Program-made: the position numbers and the translations under genes
Notes under the pieces: model-generated
The model's input: the letters and a program-made list of their open reading frames with translations, nothing else
Database searches by the model: none
What the model was told of the DNA's origin: nothing
In this document: in pieces, positions 8,571-16,963 of the stretch
How the letters are laid out: each line of letters opens with the position of its first letter
How positions within the stretch are numbered: the first letter of the stretch is position 1
From: an uncultured Dysosmobacter sp.
GTDB lineage: Bacteria > Bacillota > Clostridia > Oscillospirales > Oscillospiraceae
Direction of reading: 5' to 3'
NCBI GenBank assembly: GCA_947625655.1
Contig: CANQPD010000002.1
Span: forward strand, 1 to 64,000
Length of the DNA: 64,000 bases

Positions 8571-8643
8571 GAAGCTACGATAACTTCCCAACAGGAATTA
8601 ACCAGACGGGAGCCCCGCAGGACGGGGCAGAGAGGAGAACAAC

Positions 8644-9099
8644 ATGGAGACCAACTTCCGCGAAAAAATCGGGATGCCGAAGCTCAGCGCCTACCTCGGA
8701 GTTGAGAGCCTGAAGACGGGCCTCAACATCAAGCAGAAGAAGGCGGTCAAGAACATCAAATACTGCGCCAACGACCAGTGGGGATTCGTAAATTCCTGGT
8801 ACGACGAGCGCAGCGAGGACGCCAGGAACTTCCTGCTCGACGCCCGCCGGGTCTTCGATACGGTCTACAACGAGGGCATCACGAACGTGTTCGGGGACGG
8901 CTACTGCAGCTTCAGCAGCGGGGCGCAGAGCTACCTCAAGGACATTCGCTTCTGCGGCAAGAAGTTCCTCCAGACCCTGGCCCTTTTCTACACGGCGAAG
9001 CTCCTGGAGGAAGCGGTGGTCGAGGTTGAGGGAACCGAGGAGGACGCGCAGCGCGTAGCCGAGGACCTCAAAGCCATAAAGGACGAGCTGAGAATTTGA
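8644..9099 (+). CDS. first early gene, unknown function
   Basis: This 151-residue protein is not recognised. It is mostly helical and charged (QKKAVKNIKYCAND, RNFLLDARRVFDTVY), with an acidic C-terminal helix (EGTEEDAQRVAEDLKAIKDEL). It follows AGAGGAGA and is the first gene downstream of the early promoter, the place where lytic-switch or host-takeover proteins are commonly encoded. No function is claimed. Confidence 0.65.
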   Translation: METNFREKIGMPKLSAYLGVESLKTGLNIKQKKAVKNIKYCANDQWGFVNSWYDERSEDARNFLLDARRVFDTVYNEGITNVFGDGYCSFSSGAQSYLKDIRFCGKKFLQTLALFYTAKLLEEAVVEVEGTEEDAQRVAEDLKAIKDELRI

Positions 9100-9143
9100 C
9101 AGGAACCCGCCCCGGAGGTAACGAGGGCAGAAAGGAAAAAGAC

Positions 9144-9380
9144 ATGAAGACCATCAAGGGCGACTACCAGCACATCAACACCGGCAAGACCGTGAAGCTC
9201 TCCAGCCTCATCAAGAGCGGCGACATCACCGACCACAGCATCATCCAGATCTTCAGCGCCGCCGGCGCGTTCATCACCAAGGGCAACTGGTTCCAGGACC
9301 ACATCCTGGACTGGGGCGATTCCTGGGGCCAGGCCACAAAGGCCGGCACCGGCCTGACCGTAAACTTCCGGCTGGCGTAA
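9144..9380 (+). CDS. small phage protein, unknown function
   Basis: The 78-residue product is Gly/Asp-rich (IKSGDITDHSIIQIF, DWGDSWGQATKAG) and looks like a small beta-rich fold. AAAGGA precedes ATG 9144; the frame runs further upstream without a better ribosome binding site. It lies between two other early small genes. Confidence 0.55.
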   Translation: MKTIKGDYQHINTGKTVKLSSLIKSGDITDHSIIQIFSAAGAFITKGNWFQDHILDWGDSWGQATKAGTGLTVNFRLA

Positions 9381-9393
9381 GGAGGGGCAGGGC

Positions 9394-9840
9394 ATGACAG
9401 ACAAGAACGGCGTGGAGCTGAAGACCGGCCAGATCGTAGAGATCGCCGGCGCCTACTTCAAGAACGACAACGGCCTCTGGTTCATCGCCCACTCCCCCGG
9501 CGACCCCTGCTGGACCGGCAGCGATTACAGCCTCCACCGCGTAGCCAAGAGCGGGCGGCCCAGCACCGCCAAGGACAACCTCGGCTTCTGGCCCATCTGC
9601 ATTTTCACCAACGACCGCGCCAAGCGCTACGAGGGGAACGCCTGGAACAAGGAGCACGCCACCATCGAGGTCAAGGACGGCATCAAGACCGACGGCATCA
9701 AGGCTTACTTCGAGAAGGAGGCAGCGGAGCACGCCCAGGAGATACGCCGCCTGGTCTGGATTTTTGGGAGGAACACCGAGGCGGCCGAACCCCACAGGCG
9801 GGCAGAGGATTTCCTGCGGGGCCTTCTGGCCGAGATTTGA
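9394..9840 (+). CDS. conserved mobile-element protein, unknown function
   Basis: The 148-residue protein begins KNGVELKTGQIVEI and has an aromatic core (AYFKNDNGLWFIAHS, GDPCWTGSDYSLHR). I recall similar proteins from Clostridia conjugative elements and phages, but with no assigned role. The opening beta-strands resemble a small SH3-like barrel; this is an impression, not a domain hit. GGAGGGGCAGGGC precedes the ATG. Confidence 0.6.
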   Translation: MTDKNGVELKTGQIVEIAGAYFKNDNGLWFIAHSPGDPCWTGSDYSLHRVAKSGRPSTAKDNLGFWPICIFTNDRAKRYEGNAWNKEHATIEVKDGIKTDGIKAYFEKEAAEHAQEIRRLVWIFGRNTEAAEPHRRAEDFLRGLLAEI

Positions 9841-9925
9841 GCCACACCACCCGGACACTTTAGCGGGGCCGCACCGGCCAAAGCAACCCCGCCCCAGCCC
9901 AACAGGGCAGAAAGGAGGGAACGAC

Positions 9926-10153
9926 ATGGGGAACCGGCTCCAGGAGTTCCGGGTGGCCCACAAGGAGACGCAGCAGCAGATGGCCGAGGTAATGGGCCTG
10001 AAGACCGCCTCGGTCTACTGCAAGAAGGAGCTCGGCTACATCCCGGTATCTCTGGAGGAAGCGCACGCCGCGGCTACCCACTGGGGGACGACCATAGAAG
10101 AAATTTTTTTTAGCAAGAAAAATTCCTCCCAGGAAGTGGCCCCCGCTACCTAA
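9926..10153 (+). CDS. Cro-like small helix-turn-helix regulator
   Basis: The 75-residue protein has an XRE-type HTH: RLQEFRVAHKETQQQMAEVMGL then TASVYCKKELGYIPVSLEEA. AAAGGAGGGA supports ATG 9926. Its size and position in the early operon fit a Cro-like or early antirepressor regulator. Confidence 0.7.
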   Translation: MGNRLQEFRVAHKETQQQMAEVMGLKTASVYCKKELGYIPVSLEEAHAAATHWGTTIEEIFFSKKNSSQEVAPAT

Positions 10154-10185
10154 CCCAAGTTTACCACAGGGAAGGGGACAGTAAA

Positions 10186-10668
10186 ATGGCGAGAAACGCC
10201 ACGAAAGCAGCCAACAACGTATTCTATCTCGCACGAAAGGAGGCCGAAAAACTCAACGACCGGCTCGGGAGCCGAGAGGGCGCAGAGGAGGAAACCGGCA
10301 TAGACCGCACCCGCCTCGCCCGCATAGAAGGCGGCGTCCTGGTCCCCTACCCCGAGGAGGTCTGGATGATGGCCCAGGCATACCAGGCCCCGCAGCTTTG
10401 CAACCACTACTGCGCCCGCCTCTGCCCGCTGGGGATAAAGACCATCACCCCCTGCGAACTGCGCCAGATAGACCGCCTCACCGTAACGGTCCTGGCGGCC
10501 ATGAGGAGCGCCGAGGACGTCCAAGAGACAATCCTGGACGTGGGCGCGGACGGGCACGTCACGCGGGACGAGCTGCCCCGGCTAAAGAAGGCCATGAAGC
10601 AACTGGAGGCCATGGAGCGGGCATCCATGGAGCTCCGACTATGGATCACCAAGTACATCGACGATTAG
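10186..10668 (+). CDS. HTH-type regulator with C-terminal helical domain
   Basis: The 160-residue protein has an N-terminal XRE-like HTH (LNDRLGSREGAEEETGIDRTRLARIEGG) followed by a Cys-containing linker (CNHYCARLCPLG) and long helices. Similar phage regulators occur in Clostridia. The linker cysteines could bind metal. It is followed closely by another DNA-binding gene. Confidence 0.65.
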   Translation: MARNATKAANNVFYLARKEAEKLNDRLGSREGAEEETGIDRTRLARIEGGVLVPYPEEVWMMAQAYQAPQLCNHYCARLCPLGIKTITPCELRQIDRLTVTVLAAMRSAEDVQETILDVGADGHVTRDELPRLKKAMKQLEAMERASMELRLWITKYIDD

Positions 10669-10680
10669 GAGGCCCACACC

Positions 10681-10878
10681 ATGAACGACACCGAAAGAAA
10701 GGAGCAGGAGCCGACCAAGTACGTCCGGGTCAAGGAGGTAATGGACCTTTGCAGCGTAAGCGAAAGTCGCGCCTACCGCATCATGCGGGAGCTCAACGAC
10801 GAGCTGAAGAAGCAGGGCTTCGTCACCACCGCCGGCCGGGTTTCCCGGAAGTACCTCATGGAGCGGCTCGGAATTTAA
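10681..10878 (+). CDS. excisionase-like small winged-helix protein
   Basis: The 65-residue protein has a MerR/Xis-like N-terminal helix-turn-helix (YVRVKEVMDLCSVSESRAYRIM) and a C-terminal wing (FVTTAGRVSRKYLMERLGI). Such proteins are excisionases or small activators. AGGAGG lies 12 bases upstream. No other Xis candidate is evident in the prophage. Confidence 0.6.
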   Translation: MNDTERKEQEPTKYVRVKEVMDLCSVSESRAYRIMRELNDELKKQGFVTTAGRVSRKYLMERLGI

Positions 10879-10880
10879 CC

Positions 10881-11495
10881 ATGACGCAGCGCAAGAGCAT
10901 CACGGCGGCCGCCGCCGCCCTAATCCTGATCGCGGCCTCGCTACTGCTGGCCGCCGGCACCAGGACCACCCCCCACAGACCCTCCACGACCGCCTGGCCC
11001 ATCGCCTCGGAGCCGGTGACGGTCCTCGCCCCTACGGCCACCGCCACCGAGGCCACCACCCCGGAGCCCTGCCCCATCACCGACGAGGAGGTCACAATGC
11101 TGGCCCAGACCCTACACAACGAAGCGCAGGTGGTCTATTGGGACGGCACCAAATGGGGCGTCAGCTACAAAGCCCGACAGGCCGCGGTCGCCTGGTGCGC
11201 CCTCAACCGCTACGACGCCGCCGGCGGCACCAAGACCCTCGCCGATATTCTCTCCGCCCCGTACCAATTCGCCTGGAGCAGCGACGCCGAGATCACCGAC
11301 AGCATGATGGCCCTCGCCCGAGACGTAGTAAACCGCTGGTGGCTGGAGCGCAGGGGCGCCGAGGACGTAGGCCGGACCCTCCCCGCCGATTACCTGTTCT
11401 TCGACGGCGACGGCCGGGAGAACTACTTCCGCACCGACTACGAGGACACCGGCGAATATTGGGACTGGAGCCTGCCGGACCCGTACCAGACCTGA
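10881..11495 (+). CDS. SleB-like cell wall hydrolase, membrane anchored
   Basis: The 204-residue protein has an N-terminal hydrophobic segment (about 7-25), a Thr/Pro-rich linker, and a C-terminal SleB-type (Hydrolase_2) domain with MLAQTLHNEAQVV containing the catalytic Glu, QAAVAWCALNR and LADILSAPYQFAW. SleB enzymes are lytic transglycosylases acting on peptidoglycan. The ATG is two bases after the preceding stop. Its early-operon location is unusual for a lysis gene; a role in virion entry or host wall remodelling is possible. Confidence 0.7.
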   Translation: MTQRKSITAAAAALILIAASLLLAAGTRTTPHRPSTTAWPIASEPVTVLAPTATATEATTPEPCPITDEEVTMLAQTLHNEAQVVYWDGTKWGVSYKARQAAVAWCALNRYDAAGGTKTLADILSAPYQFAWSSDAEITDSMMALARDVVNRWWLERRGAEDVGRTLPADYLFFDGDGRENYFRTDYEDTGEYWDWSLPDPYQT

Positions 11496-11510
11496 AGGAA
11501 GGAGAACAGC

Positions 11511-11645
11511 ATGGCAGCCTACAAGACCTGCCCCCACTGCGGGGCGCACCTCGACCCCGGTGAGCGGTGCGATTGCCGGGACGAGGCCGAAAAAGAACCG
11601 CGCCGGGAGGCCGACGCGGAACGGAAGGATGCGAAAACAGCATGA
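11511..11645 (+). CDS. 44-residue zinc-ribbon protein
   Basis: It is short but well supported: AAGGAG before ATG 11511 and a four-Cys zinc-finger arrangement, CPHC followed by CDC (TCPHCGAHLDPGERCDC). The charged tail ends at TGA overlapping the next ATG (ATGA). Tiny zinc-ribbon proteins like this recur in Clostridia phages; role unknown. Confidence 0.6.
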   Translation: MAAYKTCPHCGAHLDPGERCDCRDEAEKEPRREADAERKDAKTA

Positions 11646-12010
11646 CCAACATCATCAAGGTCCAGTTCTTCAAGGGCTCCATCCCCAGAGGGAAGGAATA
11701 CACCTACTTCACCCCGGAGCCCGTGGAGGTCGGCGAGGTCGTAGACATCGAGACCAAGCACGGCACCGCCCGCGCCATGGTCTCGGCCGTAGACGTGCCG
11801 GAGGCGGAGATCGCCGCCTTCCGGGACAAGGCCAAGACCATCCTCGGCAAGAGCGACCTCCAGTGCGAGAAGTGCGGCGAGTTTACCGCCATCGGGGAGG
11901 GGGACCACATCTGCGGGGCCGATCCCACCCGGATGCCGGTCTCCGAGTACGCACCCACCGACGACTACTTCTGGTGCAAGGGCGCCCACTTCTGCCCCAT
12001 GGAGGGCTGA
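11642..12010 (+). CDS. phage protein with zinc-binding C-terminus
   Basis: The 122-residue protein starts MTNIIKVQFF and reads EVGEVVDIETKHGTARAMVSAVDV, a small beta-barrel reminiscent of the PriA-type N-terminal fold. A CEKC pair and later cysteines (HICG, FWCKGAHFC) follow. It is translationally coupled to the upstream gene through ATGA. Function unknown. Confidence 0.6.
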   Translation: MTNIIKVQFFKGSIPRGKEYTYFTPEPVEVGEVVDIETKHGTARAMVSAVDVPEAEIAAFRDKAKTILGKSDLQCEKCGEFTAIGEGDHICGADPTRMPVSEYAPTDDYFWCKGAHFCPMEG

Positions 12011-12120
12011 CCCGTGCCGCGGGCACAAAAAAAGACCGCCTCCGAGGAGAGCGGCCTTCACGACACCAACAGCATATCACACCGCCCCACCCCATGTCAA
12101 CACAGAAAGGAGCAGAGGCC
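12011..12120 (+). promoter_or_regulatory. structured gap before the SbcC-like gene
   Basis: The gap holds two hairpins: GTGCC-GCG-GGCAC followed by seven A, and CCGCCTCC-GA-GGAGA-GCGG (about 12032-12053). It ends in an ATATCA(N)14TGTCAA-type stretch (12074 onwards) similar to 32118-32142. AAAGGAG lies before the next ATG. Whether it attenuates or terminates is not clear. Confidence 0.35.
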
Positions 12121-14112
12121 ATGAGAATCCAGACCCTCCGCCTCGAAAACTTCCAGGGTATCAAATCCGCCACCTTCGACTTCCAGGGCAAGAGCGCCAG
12201 CATCTACGGGGACAACGCCACCGGCAAGACCACCGTCTACAACGCCCTGACCTGGCTCCTGTTCGACCGCCCCAGCACCGGGGCCAAGAACTTCACCCCC
12301 AAGACCAAGGGCCCCACCGGGGACCTGCACAATTTGGACCACGCCGCCGAGGCCCGCTTCATCATGGACGACGGCCGCCTGGTGACGCTCCGCAAGGTCT
12401 TCCACGAAGTCTGGAAGAAGAAGCGCGGAGCCGCCACCGAGGAGTTCGACGGCCACAGCGTGGACTTCTTCATCGACGGCGTGCCCACGAAGGAGCGGGA
12501 ATACACCGCCTCCCTCCTCGCCTTCTGCGGAGGAGCCGAGAAGATGAAAATGCTCACCATGCCCCAATACTTCCCCGAGGATATGGCCTGGGACGCCAGG
12601 CGGAAGATCCTGCTGGAAGTCTGCGGCGACGTCACCGACGACGACGTGATCGCCACCGACCCCGCCCTGGAGGAGCTGGGCGCCTACCTCCTCATGCCGG
12701 GCACCACCGGCCAGTTCTACACCGTGGACGAGTACAAGAAGATCGCCGCGGCCAAGAAGGCCGACATCAACAAGCAGCTCCAGGGCATCCCCGGCCGCAT
12801 CGACGAGGCCCAGCGGGCCATCCCGGACGCGGGCACCACCGAGGTCCAGGCCCTCGCCGATCTGGACCAACTCGCCGACGAGCGGGAGCGCCTCACCGCC
12901 GAGAAGGCGGCCATCCTCGCCGGCGACACCGCCACCGCGGACGCCAGGACCAAGACGGCCCAGGCCGAGGCCGCCCTGGCGAAAGCCCGCGCAGACTACG
13001 CCACCAAGGCGGCAGCAGCCAACGCCGACGTCAACGCCAAAATCAGCGACCTGCAACTCAAGCTGGCCGAGGCCCGCCGCCGGAAGCTGGACGACGAGAT
13101 GGAGGCCGAGCGCCAGACCGGCCTCGCCGAGCGCATGGCCACCCGCCGCGCCGAGCTCCTCCAGCTCTACAAGGACGTCCAGGCCGAGACCTGGGACGAG
13201 GGGCAGGAGGTATGCCCCACCTGCCACCAGCCCCTTCCCCCGGAGCAGGTAGAGCAGATGCGCTCCGACTTCAACCTGGCGAAAAGTAAGCGCCTCCAGG
13301 CCATCAACGAGCAGGGCATGAAGGAGGCCAGCAAGGGCGCCATCGAGGAGGCCCGCCGGAAGGCCGCCATCCTCCAGGGCACCGCAGACCAAGCCGCCGA
13401 CGAAATCAAGCGCCTCACCATTGAGCTGGGAGAGCAGCAGACCGCCCTCGTCAACGCCCCCACCTTCGAGACCACCGACGATTACACCGAGCTGACGGCC
13501 GCTGTCGCCGCGTGTAGGGCCGCAGAGCGCCAGGCCGGGCAGAATACCGACGAGGCCGTGGCGGCCGTTAAGAGCCGCCTGGAGGCCGTCTACGCGGCCA
13601 CCCGAGAGGCCGAGGCCGCGCTCACGAAGGTGAGGCAGGCCGAGACCCAGCGCAAGCGTATCCAGGAGCTGGAGGCCCAGGAAAAAGCCCTCTCCGCGCA
13701 GTACGAGGAGCTGGAAAAGGGCCTCTACCTCTGCGACCTGTTCACCAAGGCCAAGGTGGCCCTCCTGACCGACCGCATCAACGGCAAGTTCAAGAGCGTG
13801 CGCTTCCGCCTTTTCGTAGAGCAGCAGAACGGCGGCGTCAAGGACGACTGCGAGGTCCTGGTCCCCGACACCACCGGCCGCCTGGTGCCCTACCCCTTCG
13901 CCAACAACGCCGCCCGGATAAACGCCGGCCTGGAGATCATCGACGCCCTCGCCGCCCACTGGCACATTTCTATGCCGGTCTTCATCGACAACGCCGAGAG
14001 CGTCACCCACCTGGCCCAGACCGATATGCAGACCGTCCGCCTGGTAGTTTCCGAGGAGGACACCAGCCTCCGCCTGGAGCTGGACGAGCAGAGAGAGGAG
14101 GGCGCAGCGTGA
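12121..14112 (+). CDS. SbcC/Rad50-like phage ATPase
   Basis: The 663-residue protein starts MRIQTLRLENFQGIKS, with Walker A GDNATGKTT at about 31-39. Long Ala/Glu-rich coiled coils flank a central CPTC (about 365-368), a Rad50-type zinc-hook motif. The C-terminus has FIDNAESVTH as the Walker B/D-loop equivalent. It is the first gene of a recombination block that includes RecT and an MBL-fold protein. In such phage blocks the ATPase likely processes DNA ends for RecT annealing. An SbcD partner is absent. Confidence 0.8.
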   Translation: MRIQTLRLENFQGIKSATFDFQGKSASIYGDNATGKTTVYNALTWLLFDRPSTGAKNFTPKTKGPTGDLHNLDHAAEARFIMDDGRLVTLRKVFHEVWKKKRGAATEEFDGHSVDFFIDGVPTKEREYTASLLAFCGGAEKMKMLTMPQYFPEDMAWDARRKILLEVCGDVTDDDVIATDPALEELGAYLLMPGTTGQFYTVDEYKKIAAAKKADINKQLQGIPGRIDEAQRAIPDAGTTEVQALADLDQLADERERLTAEKAAILAGDTATADARTKTAQAEAALAKARADYATKAAAANADVNAKISDLQLKLAEARRRKLDDEMEAERQTGLAERMATRRAELLQLYKDVQAETWDEGQEVCPTCHQPLPPEQVEQMRSDFNLAKSKRLQAINEQGMKEASKGAIEEARRKAAILQGTADQAADEIKRLTIELGEQQTALVNAPTFETTDDYTELTAAVAACRAAERQAGQNTDEAVAAVKSRLEAVYAATREAEAALTKVRQAETQRKRIQELEAQEKALSAQYEELEKGLYLCDLFTKAKVALLTDRINGKFKSVRFRLFVEQQNGGVKDDCEVLVPDTTGRLVPYPFANNAARINAGLEIIDALAAHWHISMPVFIDNAESVTHLAQTDMQTVRLVVSEEDTSLRLELDEQREEGAA

Positions 14113-14348
14113 GCGAGACCGTGGACAAGATCACCATCACGCGGGCCGACGGCACCACGCAGGAATTCACCAAGGGCATGGTCGCCACCTACGACACCGA
14201 CGCAGGAGGAGAGACCGCCACGGCCAGCTTCAACCTGGTCGGCATCACCGGGAAGGAGCTCTTGATGTTGCTGACCTCGGTTATCCAATTCGCCGGCACC
14301 GTGGGCCTTTTCGACCACCTGCCCGGCGGGAAGGAGGAGCAGGCGTGA
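14109..14348 (+). CDS. small protein in recombination block
   Basis: The 79-residue protein begins at GTG overlapping the preceding TGA. It is beta-rich at the N-terminus (ITITRADGTTQEF) with a hydrophobic C-terminal helix (LLMLLTSVIQFAGTVGLF). Not recognised; translational coupling suggests a partner of the SbcC-like ATPase or RecT. Confidence 0.55.
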   Translation: MSETVDKITITRADGTTQEFTKGMVATYDTDAGGETATASFNLVGITGKELLMLLTSVIQFAGTVGLFDHLPGGKEEQA

Positions 14349-14722
14349 AGAGAATCCTGGAAACCCATGTCGGGACCGTAGGGAAGCTGCGGAAGGCCCT
14401 GGAGAGCGTGCCCGACGCCGCCCTCCTGAATATCGGCACCGAAAGTTATGGCTACACCGCGGACCTTATCGCCTACGACGGAATGAGCGTCGCCATTGAA
14501 ACGAAAGAGGTCAAGGACATCTACGAGTGGCCGATCTCCGACGACGACACCCGGCGCGGCCTCGACCTTCTGCGGGAGGACCTGGCCGCCTACCGCCGCC
14601 ACGCCCAGAACCCGCCCAACCTCCACTGGAAGAACGAAGCGGAGCTCGCCGAGGCGATGGCCAACTGGACCCGCCGGGCCAAGGCCCTCGCCTTCATCTT
14701 CGGAGAGGAGGACGAGCCGTGA
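14345..14722 (+). CDS. unknown phage protein
   Basis: The 125-residue protein starts at GTG 14345, overlapping the previous stop. It starts KRILETHVGTVGKLRKALESVPD, resembling a small alpha/beta domain seen in mobile-element proteins, and continues with a charged helical half (DLLREDLAAYRRHAQ). No motif allows a functional call. Confidence 0.55.
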   Translation: MKRILETHVGTVGKLRKALESVPDAALLNIGTESYGYTADLIAYDGMSVAIETKEVKDIYEWPISDDDTRRGLDLLREDLAAYRRHAQNPPNLHWKNEAELAEAMANWTRRAKALAFIFGEEDEP

Positions 14723-15024
14723 GCCTGTTCCCCAAGAAGCCGCCCAAGGCTACCCCGCCTTATATGCCAGCCATCCTGAAGGAGATCGACGCCAAGCACA
14801 TCCCCGCCGCGATGCAGAAACTCCAGGACGCGGCCATCGACTACTTCACCCGCATAAACGCAGCCAACGCCACCATCCCGACCGCCGACGGGGCCATCCT
14901 AATCAAGCTCTACCGCCACATCGCCGACGAGATGGCCCGCCACGACCCCGTGGCCGCGGAACTCGCCAAGACCCTGGAGCCCATCAAGCTCCCGCCCATC
15001 AACTACACCACCCCGAAAAAATAA
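14719..15024 (+). CDS. unknown phage protein upstream of recT
   Basis: The 101-residue protein starts at GTG 14719, overlapping the upstream TGA, as in the two genes before. The core is helical (PAILKEIDAKHIPAAMQKLQ). It immediately precedes recT in a tightly coupled run, so a role in recombination or replication is plausible but unproven. Confidence 0.55.
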   Translation: MSLFPKKPPKATPPYMPAILKEIDAKHIPAAMQKLQDAAIDYFTRINAANATIPTADGAILIKLYRHIADEMARHDPVAAELAKTLEPIKLPPINYTTPKK

Positions 15025-15037
15025 GGAGGACAAGAAA

Positions 15038-16246
15038 ATGGCTTACACCAGCAGACAGAACACCGCCCCCAGGGGCCAGCAGAACCCCGCCCCCGCGCCC
15101 CAGGCGCCGCAGGAGCCCCAGGCTCCCACCACCGGGGCCATGACCCCGGCCGCGCCCCAGACGCCCGCCACGCCGGCCCCCAACGCCAGCGAGAGGTTCA
15201 CCGCCACCGTCATGCGCCAGTTCGGCAGCACCGTGGGGCTCCCCCAGGTGACGGACTACCAGCGCCAGCTCGTCCAGGGCTACTTCATCGCCATCGACCG
15301 CGCCCTGAAGGCCGCCGAGGAGGAGCGCCTGCGGAAGAACAACAACAACCGGGACCACAAGTATGACAACGACCTCCCCGTCACCTGGGCCAACGTCAAC
15401 CTCACCGACCTGGCCCTGGACGTTGTCCACTACGCCCGAATGGGCCTGGACATGATGCAGGATAACCACCTGTTCCCCATCCCCTACAAGAACAACAAGA
15501 CCCGGAAGTATGACCTCACCCTCATGCCCGGCTACAACGGCATCCAGTACATCGCCGAGAAGTACGCCCTGGAGAAGCCCGCGGCCGTCACCATCGAGCT
15601 CGTCTACTCCACCGACACCTTCAAGCCCATCAAGAAGACCGCCGGCGTCAAGGTGGAAGCCTACGAATTCGCCATCAATAACCCCTTTGCCCGCGGGGAA
15701 GTGGTCGGCGGCTTCGGCTACATCGAGTACACCGACCCCCTGAAGAACAAGCTGGTGATCATGACCCTGAAGGACATCCTGAAGCGGAAGCCGCAGTATG
15801 CCAGCCCCAACTTCTGGGGAGGCAAGCAGAAGGTCTGGGAGGGCGGCAAGCAGGTCGAGAAGGAGACCGAGGGCTGGTTTGAGGAAATGTGCCTGAAGAC
15901 CCTCAAACGGGAGGTTTACAGCGCCAAGCACATCCCCAGAGACCCCAAGAAGGTGGACGACAACTACCAATACATGAAGATGCAGGAGGCCAGGATCGCC
16001 GATCTCCAGGCCCAGGCGGAAATCGACGCCTACGCCAACGGCGACGTGATCGACACGACCCCGGAGCTTCCCCCCGCCGCCCCGGAGAGCCTGCCGCCCG
16101 CGCCCGAGCCGCCCGCCGGCTATAAGGTGGACCAGACCACCGGGGAGCTCGTACCCGACGCCCAGCCCGCGCCCGAGCCCACGGCGCCCACCGAGCCGCC
16201 CGCCAGCGGGGACGGCCAGACCACCCTCGGAGGCCCCGAGTTCTGA
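15038..16246 (+). CDS. recT: RecT-family single-strand annealing recombinase
   Basis: The protein of 402 residues is long for RecT because of Pro/Ala-rich ends (about 1-48 and 345-402). The core from about residue 50 shows RecT features: FTATVMRQFG, LALDVVHYARMGLDMM, NHLFPIPYKNN, LMPGYNGIQYIAEKYA and the MCLKTLKREV C-terminal motif. RecT anneals complementary single strands during phage recombination. AAGGAGG precedes the ATG. The Pro-rich tail may recruit host SSB or replication proteins. Confidence 0.9.
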   Translation: MAYTSRQNTAPRGQQNPAPAPQAPQEPQAPTTGAMTPAAPQTPATPAPNASERFTATVMRQFGSTVGLPQVTDYQRQLVQGYFIAIDRALKAAEEERLRKNNNNRDHKYDNDLPVTWANVNLTDLALDVVHYARMGLDMMQDNHLFPIPYKNNKTRKYDLTLMPGYNGIQYIAEKYALEKPAAVTIELVYSTDTFKPIKKTAGVKVEAYEFAINNPFARGEVVGGFGYIEYTDPLKNKLVIMTLKDILKRKPQYASPNFWGGKQKVWEGGKQVEKETEGWFEEMCLKTLKREVYSAKHIPRDPKKVDDNYQYMKMQEARIADLQAQAEIDAYANGDVIDTTPELPPAAPESLPPAPEPPAGYKVDQTTGELVPDAQPAPEPTAPTEPPASGDGQTTLGGPEF

Positions 16247-16947
16247 TGGACATAAAGGTCCTCGCGTCCGGCAGCAGCGGGAACGCCTACATCATAGGGG
16301 ACGGCCAGACCACGCTTCTGCTGGACGCGGGGATTCCCCTGAAGGCCCTCCAGGTAGGCAGCGGCTTCACGCTCCGCCGCATGGCCGGCGCCTTCATCAC
16401 CCACGCCCACCAGGACCACAGCAAGGCAGCCGCGCCCCTCGCCCGCCTCGGCATGGACATCTACACCAGCCAAGGCACCATCGACGCCTGCGGCCTCACC
16501 GGCCACCGCATACACCCGGTCAAGGCCCTGGAGGAGCTCCAGGTCGGCACCTTCAAGGTCCTGCCCTTCGACGTAGAGCACGACGCCCCGGAGCCCCTGG
16601 GCTTCCTTTTCAGCAGCAGGACCACCGGCGAAAAGCTGCTCTACTTCACGGACACCTACTTCGTGCGCTACCGCTTCCAGGGCCTTACCCACATCATGGC
16701 CGAGTGCAACTACTCCGAGGAGGGCGTCCGCCGGAGCGTAGAGGCCGGCTACGTTCCCCTCGACCTGGTGCCCCGCCTCATACGCAGCCACATGAGCCTG
16801 GAGCACCTACTGGATATGCTAAAGGCCAACGACCTACACCAGCTCCGCCAGATATACCTCCTCCACCTCAGCGAGAACAACAGCGAGGAGGACCGCTTCA
16901 GAGAAGAAATCCAACGGCAGACCGGCGCGGAAGTCTACGTCTGCTGA
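16246..16947 (+). CDS. metallo-beta-lactamase-fold hydrolase
   Basis: The 233-residue protein has the MBL motif THAHQDHSKA (about residue 47), a later FDVEHDAPEPLGF, FTDTYF and a C-terminal HLSENNS. This resembles the YycJ/WalJ-like DNA-active group. Phages often place such a gene beside recT, where it may supply nuclease activity. ATG 16246 shares a base with the recT stop. Confidence 0.8.
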   Translation: MDIKVLASGSSGNAYIIGDGQTTLLLDAGIPLKALQVGSGFTLRRMAGAFITHAHQDHSKAAAPLARLGMDIYTSQGTIDACGLTGHRIHPVKALEELQVGTFKVLPFDVEHDAPEPLGFLFSSRTTGEKLLYFTDTYFVRYRFQGLTHIMAECNYSEEGVRRSVEAGYVPLDLVPRLIRSHMSLEHLLDMLKANDLHQLRQIYLLHLSENNSEEDRFREEIQRQTGAEVYVC

Positions 16948-16963
16948 CCAAGGAGGCGCCGCC

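Noticed and set aside
12097-14010. Long minus-strand open frame opposite the SbcC-like gene
   Set aside because: Gly/Leu/Val-rich nonsense-like composition typical of antisense frames in GC-rich genes.
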